Source: Actinomycetota bacterium (GTDB lineage Bacteria > Actinomycetota > Acidimicrobiia > IMCC26256 > JACDBD01). Taken from it: a DNA stretch of 21,029 nucleotides. The notes under the pieces are model-generated. The model was not told the origin of the DNA, ran no database searches, and saw only the letters and a list, made by a program, of their open reading frames with translations. The stretch covers positions 1-21,029 of the forward strand of contig JACDBD010000089.1 of NCBI GenBank assembly GCA_013695115.1, read 5' to 3'. Shown here piece by piece: positions 1-5,949 of this stretch; position 1 is the first letter of the stretch, and each line of letters opens with the position of its first letter. The position numbers and the translations under genes are program-made.

Positions 1-38
1 TCATCGGCGAGCGCATCCTCGGCTTGCCGCGCGGGTAG
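1..38 (+). CDS. Acyl-CoA dehydrogenase, C-terminal end only (partial)
   Basis: The first 38 bases read in frame 3 as IGERILGLPRG followed by TAG at 36-38. This is the usual C-terminal tail of bacterial acyl-CoA dehydrogenases. A complete enzyme in this window (16817-17995, minus strand) ends in nearly the same way, IIAQRVLGLPRG. The rest of the gene lies to the left of the window, so nothing can be said about its active site or substrate. It is followed 11 nt later by the VOC gene on the same strand, which suggests co-transcription. Confidence 0.75.
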   Translation, partial: IGERILGLPRG

Positions 39-49
39 GTTGCGCGGCG

Positions 50-427
50 ATGGCTGAAGTGCGAGCTACCGGTCTCGACCACATCGTGCTCAACGTCGCC
101 GACGTGGAGCGGTCGCTGGCGTGGTACGTCGACGAGTTGGGCCTCCAGGGCGAACGCGTCGACGAATGGAGGAAGAGGGAGGTGCCCTTCCCGTCGGTGC
201 GCATCGACCCGACCACGGTGATCGACCTGCTGGGCGCCGACCGCAGCGGCGAGAACGTGAATCATCTATGCCTCGTGGTCGGCAACGCCATCGAAGAGCT
301 CGCGGCGTCGGGACGGTTCGAAGTACTCGAAGGACCGGTCGAACGGTGGGGAGCGCAAGGGCTCGCGACGAGCATCTACGTGTACGACCCCGACCAGAAC
401 CTCGTCGAGTTGCGCCACTACGGCTGA
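50..427 (+). CDS. VOC superfamily (glyoxalase/bleomycin-resistance fold) protein
   Basis: A 125-residue single-domain protein with the two beta-alpha-beta-beta-beta modules of the vicinal oxygen chelate fold. It opens with GLDHIVLNVADVERSLAWY, the standard first module, with His11 as a likely metal ligand. The second module begins at VNHLCLVV with His72, and Glu120 in NLVELRHY is the expected final metal-binding glutamate. The length is normal for a one-domain VOC protein that works as a dimer. Members include lyases, epimerases such as methylmalonyl-CoA epimerase, dioxygenases and drug-binding proteins, and the sequence does not decide between them. The preceding acyl-CoA dehydrogenase makes an acyl-CoA or small-acid substrate possible, but that is inference. 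The ATG at 50 has no obvious Shine-Dalgarno sequence. Confidence 0.85.
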   Translation: MAEVRATGLDHIVLNVADVERSLAWYVDELGLQGERVDEWRKREVPFPSVRIDPTTVIDLLGADRSGENVNHLCLVVGNAIEELAASGRFEVLEGPVERWGAQGLATSIYVYDPDQNLVELRHYG

Positions 428-459
428 TCAGGAGCCTCGCGGCGTCCCAGGCCCGCTGG

Positions 460-465
460 TAGGGT
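460..465 (+). promoter_or_regulatory. Candidate -10 element (TAGGGT) for the cold-shock gene
   Basis: TAGGGT fits the actinobacterial TAnnnT -10 pattern. Transcription starting about 7 nt downstream would give a leader of roughly 60 nt before the TTG start at 533. The leader contains short complementary segments (AGAGG at 475-479 and CCTCT near 501-505, with TGC/GCA inside) that could fold imperfectly. I see no convincing -35 hexamer, so this is weak. Confidence 0.3.
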
Positions 466-532
466 CCCGGGCGCTAGAGGGGGGCGTGCCTCGTCGCGCA
501 CCTCTGTGTCATCAAGCTGCAAGGAGCAACCG

Positions 533-733
533 TTGGCGACAGGCACCGTGAAGTGGTTCAACGCCGAGAAGGGCTACGGCTTCATCTCGCGTGAGGGCGG
601 GGAGGACGTGTTCGTCCACTACTCCGCCATCAACATGCCCGGGTACCGGTCACTCGAAGAGGGACAGGCGGTCGAGTTCGATGTCGGTCCCGGCCGCAAG
701 GGCGAAGAGGCACAGAACGTGAAGGTTGTCTGA
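533..733 (+). CDS. Cold-shock protein (CspA family), TTG start
   Basis: A 66-residue single cold-shock domain, a five-stranded OB fold that binds single-stranded RNA and DNA as an RNA chaperone. RNP1 is KGYGFI (residues 13-18) and RNP2 is VFVHY (26-30). The N-terminus [13 protein letters not shown] matches the family exactly. I place the start at TTG 533 because AAGGAG lies at 521-526, six bases upstream, and translation from there gives the normal family length. An in-frame GTG at 506 would add nine residues (SSSCKEQPL) unlike any Csp N-terminus and would put the ribosome binding site inside the gene. The gene ends 10 bp from the convergent GNAT gene, leaving little room for a terminator. 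Confidence 0.95.
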   Translation: MATGTVKWFNAEKGYGFISREGGEDVFVHYSAINMPGYRSLEEGQAVEFDVGPGRKGEEAQNVKVV

Positions 734-743
734 CGCCTAACAG

Positions 744-1571
744 CTAGTCGCGTGACCCGATCCACAGCGTGAAACGGGTCAACGGCAGATAGCCCATCCG
801 CTCGTAGGTTCGGCGGCCGTCGTCGCTCGAGATGAGCATCGACGGCCGGTCGGGGAGCACGAGCGTCGCCGCCCAGGTCATGGCCTCTCCGTAGCCGCGC
901 CCGCGCACCGACGAGGTCGCCGACACCCATTCCACGTGGGACATCGACTGGCCCAGGTGGGCCATCGACGTGCCCACCGGCTCGCCCGCGACGAGCCCGA
1001 GGTAGAAGCGGAACCTGTCGTCGGCGAGGAGCGCATCGGGGAGGAACGCCCCCGCACCAAGGTCGCGGAGCTCGGGCATCGGGTACCCGTCGAACAGCGT
1101 GCGCTCGAGGACGCGCAGCGTGTCGGGATCGGTGGCTTCGACGATCTCGAGATCATCGGGCGGCGGACGGCGCTCTCCTCCTGCTGGCCGGAACATCAGC
1201 GGGGGGTGACCGACCGGCTGGAGACCGTGCGGTCGCAGGTCGGGCGTCGGCATGGCGCTGAAGAGCATCCACGGGCCACCGGGCGCGCCGGCGAAGAACT
1301 CCGTCATCCTCGCGACCACGTCGTCCGCGGCCTGCTCGTGCAGCGGAGCCCGCAGCACGCCCCCGTTGAGATAGGCGCCGGGTGAACCGGCGTCGGCCAG
1401 GAGCATGGCGTCGTCCCCCAGCACTCGCCCGCCGGCCGCGCGCGCCTGCGTTTCGATCATGTCGGCGAATGCGTCGACATAGGCACGCACGAGCGTGTCC
1501 TCGCTCGGGACATCGCGGTCCCACTCCGTAGCCAGGCGCTCCCCGGGATCGGCGGCGAAGTCGGAAGCCAC
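744..1571 (-). CDS. GNAT-family N-acetyltransferase with an extra N-terminal domain
   Basis: A 275-residue protein. The GNAT domain is in the second half (about residues 140-275). Motif A is seen at VSATSSVRGRGYGEAMTW, with the acetyl-CoA pyrophosphate loop R-G-R-G-Y-G at 223-228. A following segment, SDDGRRTYERMGYLPL, is the usual last part of the fold. About 140 residues precede it and I do not recognise them as a separate family; they could be a degenerate second GNAT domain. The acceptor substrate cannot be inferred. The gene starts with GTG one base after the TGA of the upstream amidohydrolase gene (TGA-C-GTG), so it is probably translationally coupled to it and is the last gene of the minus-strand operon. 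Confidence 0.82.
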   Translation of the reverse strand: MASDFAADPGERLATEWDRDVPSEDTLVRAYVDAFADMIETQARAAGGRVLGDDAMLLADAGSPGAYLNGGVLRAPLHEQAADDVVARMTEFFAGAPGGPWMLFSAMPTPDLRPHGLQPVGHPPLMFRPAGGERRPPPDDLEIVEATDPDTLRVLERTLFDGYPMPELRDLGAGAFLPDALLADDRFRFYLGLVAGEPVGTSMAHLGQSMSHVEWVSATSSVRGRGYGEAMTWAATLVLPDRPSMLISSDDGRRTYERMGYLPLTRFTLWIGSRD

Positions 1572-1572
1572 G

Positions 1573-2772
1573 TCAGATGCCGTACAGCGCCCGGCAGCTC
1601 CCGCCCGCGATCTGCGCCTGCTGCTCCGCGCTCAGCCCGTTCATCGCTTCGCTGAGCTCCTCGGTCACGCCGGGGAACTTCGCGTCGGGGTGCGGATAGT
1701 CGCTGGCCCACACGATCCGATCGGCGCCCACGAAGGGCGAGTTGGCAGTGAACGCCAGCGTCGACTCGTCGGGGTCGAAGCTGATCCAGCACTGGCGCCG
1801 GAAGTAGTCGGACGGGGCCCGCTTCAACCACGGCACGTCCCACGAGAAGATCTCGTAGTGGTGGTCGAGGCGCTCCAGCCACGGCACGATCCATCCGCCG
1901 TTCGCCTCCAGGAACACGATCTTCAGGTCGGCGAAGCGCTCGCACACGCCCCCGGCGAGCAGGAACGCCATCGTGTTCATCATGTCGAACGGGTTCGAGA
2001 TCGCCTGGGTGAAGTACACGTTGTCGATCCCGCTGTCGGCGCCGGCGTCGCCCGTCGGCATCGACGACGTGCCCAGCCGGGCGATGCGCAGCCCGCTGCA
2101 CGCACCCGGCAGGTCGGGCACGAGGAACGGGTGCAGCCCGACCGGAAGGCCGGTGTCCGACGCGGCGCGCCACAGCGGGTCGTAGGCCTCGTGGTTCATC
2201 GGCTTCCAACCTTCGGTCGGGTTGGGCCGCAGCATGACCCCGACGATCCCGGGCTTGCCCGCGACGCGCCGGATCTCGGCGGCGGCGCGCTCCACGTCCT
2301 GCTGCGGCACGATCGCGACGCCGAAGATGCGCCCCGCTCCCTCCTGGACGTGCGCGGAGAGCCAGTCGTTGTAGGCCCGGCACTGGGCCTCGGCGAAGTC
2401 GACGTCGTGGAGCCCGGCGATGCCGAGGAGCATCGTCGGGTAGAGCACCGACTGGGCGATGTGGTCGGTGTCGAGGTCGGCGAGTCGGGCGGTGGCGTCG
2501 TAGGCCGCGGGGCGGATCTCGGTGTAGCGCAGCTCGCCCCGCTGGGCCCGTTGCCGGTCCTCGAGGCTCATGCCCGCGGTGCCGGCGAGCGCGAGGGCGT
2601 TGGCGGGCAACCGCTGGCGGTCGTAGATGCACCACTCGCGACCGTCGCCGTCGGTCTCGATGTGCCAGATCCGGTCCTCGAAGCCCTTGGGCGCGAAGTC
2701 GAGCATCCCGTTCGGGTGCTCGAGGACGTGGCCGTCGGAATCGATGAAGCGCAGCGCCGTCGCGGTCGTCAT
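1573..2772 (-). CDS. Amidohydrolase_2 family metal-dependent hydrolase/decarboxylase
   Basis: A 399-residue TIM-barrel enzyme of the amidohydrolase_2 (ACMSD-related) family, which hydrolyses or decarboxylates small organic acids with a mononuclear metal. The N-terminal strand reads FIDSDGHVLE (10-18), so the first position of the classical H-x-H is Asp13 and the second is His15, a variant common in this subgroup. Other expected ligands or active-site residues are His214 (GLHPF), Glu289 (FLEANGGW) and Asp358 (ASDYPHPD). The gene lies 24 bp after the aldehyde dehydrogenase and one base before the GNAT gene on the same strand. The context suggests it acts on an aromatic or cyclic acid made by the neighbouring oxidases. 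Substrate and direction are not determinable from sequence. Confidence 0.85.
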   Translation of the reverse strand: MTTATALRFIDSDGHVLEHPNGMLDFAPKGFEDRIWHIETDGDGREWCIYDRQRLPANALALAGTAGMSLEDRQRAQRGELRYTEIRPAAYDATARLADLDTDHIAQSVLYPTMLLGIAGLHDVDFAEAQCRAYNDWLSAHVQEGAGRIFGVAIVPQQDVERAAAEIRRVAGKPGIVGVMLRPNPTEGWKPMNHEAYDPLWRAASDTGLPVGLHPFLVPDLPGACSGLRIARLGTSSMPTGDAGADSGIDNVYFTQAISNPFDMMNTMAFLLAGGVCERFADLKIVFLEANGGWIVPWLERLDHHYEIFSWDVPWLKRAPSDYFRRQCWISFDPDESTLAFTANSPFVGADRIVWASDYPHPDAKFPGVTEELSEAMNGLSAEQQAQIAGGSCRALYGI

Positions 2773-2796
2773 GCGCTCACACTAGGAGAGGGCCGG

Positions 2797-4194
2797 CTAC
2801 AGGAAGCGGCGGAGGATCCTCTGCTTCCGCTTCGTGTACGGCGGGTACGCGAAGGCGGGGTCGACGCGGGTCGACTTGGCCAGGATCCCCCTGCGGTGGC
2901 TGAACGTCTCGAAGCCGGCGCGGCCGTGGTACGCGCCCATGCCGCTGGCCCCGACGCCGCCGAAGGGAAGGTCGGGGATCGCCACGTGCAGCACGGTGGC
3001 GTTGATCCCGGCGCCGCCCGAGGACGTGCGCGTCAGTACCTCGTCATGCGTGTCGCTCGAGCCCGAGAACACATACAAAGCCAGGGGCCGGTCGCGCTGG
3101 TTGACGAACTCGATCGCTTCGTCGACATCGGTGACGGGGAGCACCGGGAGCACGGGTCCGAAGATCTCCTCGGCCATGACCGCCGAGTCCGGCGCCACGT
3201 TCCGCAGGACGGTCGGCGCGATGTAGCGCTGCTCGGCATCGGTCTCGCCGCCGAGCGCGGGTGTTCCGTCGGCGAGGAGCGCATCGAGCCTGCGGAAGTG
3301 ACGGTCGTTGACGATCCGGGCGTAGTCGGGGCTCGCCTTGGGGTCGGGGCCGTAGAAGTCGTTGATCACCTTGGCGAGCCGCTCGACGAACGCGTCCTCG
3401 ATGTCGCGGGCGACGAGGGCGTAGTCGGGCGCGATGCAGGTCTGGCCGGCGTTGAGGAACTTGCCCCACGCCACCCGGCGAGCGGCCACGTCGAGATCGG
3501 CGTCGGCGGTCACGATCACCGGGCTCTTGCCGCCGAGCTCGAGGGTGACTGGTGTGAGGTGCTTCGCGGCCGCTTCCATCACGATCCGGCCGACCTGTCC
3601 GTTGCCCGTGTAGAAGATGTAGTCGAACTGCTCGGCCAAGAGGGCCTGGGTGTCGGGGACGCCCCCCTCGACCACCGCGACGCACTCGCGGTCGAGGTAC
3701 TCGGGGATCAGCCGCGCCAGGGTCGCGGACGTGTGCATCGAGACTTCGGACGGCTTGGCGACGACGCAGTTGCCCGCGGCGATGGCCCCGACCATCGGTG
3801 AGAGCAGCAGCTGCACCGGGTAGTTCCACGGGGCAATGACGAGTGCGACGCCGAGCGGCTCGTGTTGGATGCGCGCCTTTCCCGGCCGCTGCGCCACCGG
3901 TGTCCACACCTTCTCGGGCTTCGTCCACGACGTGAGGTGCTTGAGCGCGTGCTCGATCTCGTTCACCACGATGGCGATGTCGCTGACCCAGGCCTCGAGC
4001 GGGGGCTTGCCCAGGTCGGCGCCGAGCGCGCCGAGGAGGTCGTCCTCCCGCTCCCGGAGCATCTTCTTCATGCGCTTGAGCTGCTCCCGGCGCCAGGCGA
4101 GCGGGCGGGTGCGGCCCGACGCGAACGCAGACCGCAGCTTCGCGACGAGGGCGCCGAAGTCGGTCGTCGTCGTCTCGGGCGTCAGCGTCTGCAT
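2797..4194 (-). CDS. Aldehyde dehydrogenase, ALDH3-like
   Basis: A 465-residue NAD(P)-dependent aldehyde dehydrogenase. It shows APWNYP (Asn124, oxyanion hole), LELGGKSP with general-base Glu219, and NAGQTC with catalytic Cys253, followed by EEIFGPVLPVLP and the FGGVGASGMGAYHG segment near the C-terminus. The length and C-terminal tail (YPPYTKRKQRILRRFL) resemble the class 3 / coniferyl- and fatty-aldehyde-type group, which takes medium to long aliphatic or aromatic aldehydes. The ATG at 4194 is preceded by an AAGGA-type ribosome binding site. It likely oxidises the aldehyde produced by the GMC flavoprotein encoded upstream, which is inference from neighbourhood. All catalytic residues are present. 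Confidence 0.93.
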   Translation of the reverse strand: MQTLTPETTTTDFGALVAKLRSAFASGRTRPLAWRREQLKRMKKMLREREDDLLGALGADLGKPPLEAWVSDIAIVVNEIEHALKHLTSWTKPEKVWTPVAQRPGKARIQHEPLGVALVIAPWNYPVQLLLSPMVGAIAAGNCVVAKPSEVSMHTSATLARLIPEYLDRECVAVVEGGVPDTQALLAEQFDYIFYTGNGQVGRIVMEAAAKHLTPVTLELGGKSPVIVTADADLDVAARRVAWGKFLNAGQTCIAPDYALVARDIEDAFVERLAKVINDFYGPDPKASPDYARIVNDRHFRRLDALLADGTPALGGETDAEQRYIAPTVLRNVAPDSAVMAEEIFGPVLPVLPVTDVDEAIEFVNQRDRPLALYVFSGSSDTHDEVLTRTSSGGAGINATVLHVAIPDLPFGGVGASGMGAYHGRAGFETFSHRRGILAKSTRVDPAFAYPPYTKRKQRILRRFL

Positions 4195-4221
4195 GGGGTC
4201 CTTCCACCGGGGGGAGCCCTG

Positions 4222-4227
4222 ACGCTA
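4222..4227 (-). promoter_or_regulatory. Candidate internal -10 element (TAGCGT) before the aldehyde dehydrogenase
   Basis: On the minus strand TAGCGT fits TAnnnT and would give a leader of about 20 nt carrying the AAGGA ribosome binding site of the aldehyde dehydrogenase. No good -35 is seen. Together with the hairpin just upstream it suggests that ALDH, amidohydrolase and GNAT may form a separate or partly independent unit. Confidence 0.3.
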
Positions 4228-4238
4228 TTCGACCGCCG

Positions 4239-4253
4239 CCGCCCACCGGGCGG
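4239..4253 (-). terminator. Short GC hairpin after the HAD hydrolase gene
   Basis: CCGCCC (4239-4244) and GGGCGG (4248-4253) form a perfect 6-bp stem with a 3-nt loop, a few bases past the HAD stop codon in the direction of transcription. There is no T-run, so it may be a weak terminator, a processing site or nothing. It lies in the only sizeable break between the upstream five genes and the aldehyde dehydrogenase. Confidence 0.35.
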
Positions 4254-4259
4254 GCCGGG

Positions 4260-4946
4260 TCAGAGGAGCGTCAGCAGCCCGCGCAGATCCTCGAGCACCG
4301 GCACGTCGTCGCGGGCCGGTTTGTCGGGAGCGCCCGGATCGGGCCAGTGGCCGTCCCGGGCCAGGTATGCCGGCGTCATGCCCACCGCCCGAGGGCCTTC
4401 GACGTCGGGACCCCACGTATCGCCCACGAACAGCGCGTCCGCCGCCGTTACCCCCAGCTTCTCGAGCGTGTGGCGGAAGATCCGGGGATGGGGCTTGCGG
4501 GCACCCGCCCACGCCGACGAGACCGTGACGTCGACGAGCTCGGTGAGGCCGACGCCGTCGATCGCTTCGGCCAGGTCCCAGTCCCAGTTCGAGCAGACCG
4601 CGAGCCGCAGGTCGCGGCGTCGGAGCTCGGTCAGTACCTCGGCCACCTCGGGGTAGGGCTCGAGCACGCGTCGGGACGCGCCCGAGCGCAGCTTCTCGAG
4701 GATCACCTCGTATTCGCCCGGGTGCACGTCGGTCTCCGCCAGCATCCCGAGCAGGCGTTCCTGTTGCCAGGCGACGTAGTGGTCGCGGCTCTGCGAGTGC
4801 TCGAGGTGCTCGATGCCGTCCACCCCCTCGTTCCACCAACGGTTGCGCGCCTCGCGCGGCAGGTCGTAGCCGTGCTCCGCCAGCACCGAGTCGATCGACA
4901 CCCAGTGCGTCGCCTCCGCCAGGGTGCCGTAGAAGTCGAGGAGCAC
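4260..4946 (-). CDS. HAD superfamily hydrolase (subfamily IA)
   Basis: A 228-residue haloacid-dehalogenase-fold hydrolase if started at GTG 4946. Motif I is LLDFYGTL with nucleophile Asp4. The usual second Asp is Tyr6, as in haloacid dehalogenases and some phosphatases. Motif II is AVCSN (Ser119), motif III is ARKPHP (Lys151) and motif IV is FVGDTWGPDVEG (Asp176 and Asp181). The helical cap lies between motifs I and II. The open frame extends upstream to 5099, but that stretch is arginine-rich, overlaps the zinc-finger gene and has no HAD similarity. A CTG at 4961 (giving TYEAVLLDF) is an alternative start. Replacement of the second Asp argues against being confident of phosphatase activity. 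The substrate is unknown. Confidence 0.85.
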   Translation of the reverse strand: MLLDFYGTLAEATHWVSIDSVLAEHGYDLPREARNRWWNEGVDGIEHLEHSQSRDHYVAWQQERLLGMLAETDVHPGEYEVILEKLRSGASRRVLEPYPEVAEVLTELRRRDLRLAVCSNWDWDLAEAIDGVGLTELVDVTVSSAWAGARKPHPRIFRHTLEKLGVTAADALFVGDTWGPDVEGPRAVGMTPAYLARDGHWPDPGAPDKPARDDVPVLEDLRGLLTLL

Positions 4947-5005
4947 AGCTTCGTACGTCAGGCGCCGATTGTCGCAGGCCCGTCGACGCGTTTGAGGAGC
5001 GGTTC

Positions 5006-5119
5006 TCAGTCGTCGCCGTCGTTGCGGTTGGGGTGAGCCTCGTCGAGGTGGAGCTTGAGCTCCCAGTGGGCCGTGAACCGAAGCTCGCAGTACGGGCACT
5101 GGTGGGCTTCGATGCTCAC
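5006..5119 (-). CDS. C2H2 zinc-finger microprotein (37 aa)
   Basis: A 37-residue protein that is essentially one classical zinc finger: Cys8-x2-Cys11-x12-His24-x4-His29. The conserved hydrophobic core residues Phe15 and Leu21 sit at exactly the spacing of the eukaryotic-type consensus (C-x2-C-x3-F-x5-L-x2-H). The tail is short and acidic/polar (PNRNDGDD). Its GTG start overlaps the stop of the enoyl-CoA hydratase gene in a GTGA arrangement, and GAGGGA lies 5 nt upstream of the start. Both support real translation, probably by coupling. A single finger with no linker or basic extension would bind DNA weakly alone, so a protein-interaction or structural role is as likely. I cannot name a family for it. 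Confidence 0.8.
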   Translation of the reverse strand: MSIEAHQCPYCELRFTAHWELKLHLDEAHPNRNDGDD

Positions 5120-5949
5120 GGCGTTCCCTCAGTGCCGGCGCGTTCGATGACCGCGCCGAGGTCGAGCTCGCCCTCCCGGGTCTGGGCCCCGCCCGCGAGC
5201 GCGCCGTCCAGGCGGGAGTCCAGGTCGGGATCGGCGAGCGTGCGGTTGAACTGGTACGCCTCTTCGATCAGGCCGTCCTCGACGGTGCCGACGGCGGCGT
5301 CGACGGCCGCCTTGGCCCGCCGCACCGCGTCGGGCGGGAACGCCGCGATCCGACGTGCCAGCCGCTCGACGAATGGGCCGAGCTCGTCGGGGGGCAGGGC
5401 GCGGTTCACCCAGCCGTAGCGCTCGGCGGTCTCGGCATCGAAGTCGGCGCAGCCGAGGACGATCTCGAGGGCGCGGCCGCGACCCATGAGGCGGGGAAGG
5501 CGCTGGGTCCCGCCGCCTCCGGGGATGATCCCGACCGACACCTCGGGCTGGCTCAGGACCGTGTCAGTGGCGGCAAAGCGCAGGTCGAGGGAGAGCGCGA
5601 ACTCGCTGCCGCCGCCCCGGGCCCGTCCCTCCAGCTGGGCGATGGTGACCTGCGGGAGCGTGCGCCACTGCTCCATGAACTGGTGGATGCCGGTGATCTC
5701 CGAGCCCCGTTCGGTGACGTCTCGAGGCAGCTGCTGGATCAGGTGCAGATCGGCGTGGGCGATGAAGAACTCGGGGTCGGCGCTGCGGACCACCACGACG
5801 CGTACGTCGTCACGCTCGGGCAGCGAGTTCACGACACCCCACAGGTCGCCGATCATGGTGGCGTCGAGGAGGTTCACCGGAGCATGGTCGAGGGTGACGA
5901 CGGCAACGCCACCGTCGACCCCGACCCGCAGGCTCTCGTACTCGCTCAT
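5116..5949 (-). CDS. Enoyl-CoA hydratase/isomerase (crotonase family)
   Basis: A 277-residue crotonase-fold protein. The oxyanion-hole and catalytic region reads GRARGGGSEFALSLDLRFA, with Glu116 at the position of the first catalytic glutamate. It continues with QPEVSVGIIPGGGGTQRL, with Glu136 at the second. Both glutamates used by true hydratases to add water are therefore present. The usual C-terminal helices follow, but the last 30 residues are not recognisable. It may hydrate an unsaturated acyl-CoA, although crotonases also include isomerases, hydrolases and aldolase-like members. Its ATG overlaps the GMC stop (ATGA) and its stop overlaps the zinc-finger start (GTGA), so all three are very likely translated from one message. 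Confidence 0.92.
   Translation of the reverse strand: MSEYESLRVGVDGGVAVVTLDHAPVNLLDATMIGDLWGVVNSLPERDDVRVVVVRSADPEFFIAHADLHLIQQLPRDVTERGSEITGIHQFMEQWRTLPQVTIAQLEGRARGGGSEFALSLDLRFAATDTVLSQPEVSVGIIPGGGGTQRLPRLMGRGRALEIVLGCADFDAETAERYGWVNRALPPDELGPFVERLARRIAAFPPDAVRRAKAAVDAAVGTVEDGLIEEAYQFNRTLADPDLDSRLDGALAGGAQTREGELDLGAVIERAGTEGTP
5125..5130 (-). promoter_or_regulatory. Ribosome binding site GAGGGA for the zinc-finger microprotein
   Basis: GAGGGA on the minus strand lies 5 nt before the GTG at 5119, inside the last codons of the enoyl-CoA hydratase gene. It decides the start and supports translation of a gene that length cut-offs would miss. Confidence 0.6.

Noticed and set aside
506..532. 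GTG 506 as the cold-shock protein start
   Set aside because: The ribosome binding site AAGGAG lies downstream of it, and the added residues do not match the family. TTG 533 is a better fit.
734..743. Terminator between the cold-shock and GNAT genes
   Set aside because: The gap is only 10 bp and no hairpin with a T-run was seen. Termination probably occurs inside the opposing genes.
1495..3801. 768-codon open frame on the plus strand opposite the amidohydrolase and aldehyde dehydrogenase genes
   Set aside because: It is rich in Arg, Val, Gly and His with no recognisable domain and lies exactly antisense to two genes with intact catalytic motifs. Long antisense frames are expected at this GC content.
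4947..5099. N-terminal extension of the HAD hydrolase frame
   Set aside because: The extension is Arg/Pro-rich, out of frame inside the zinc-finger gene, and unlike HAD N-termini. GTG 4946 gives a normal protein.
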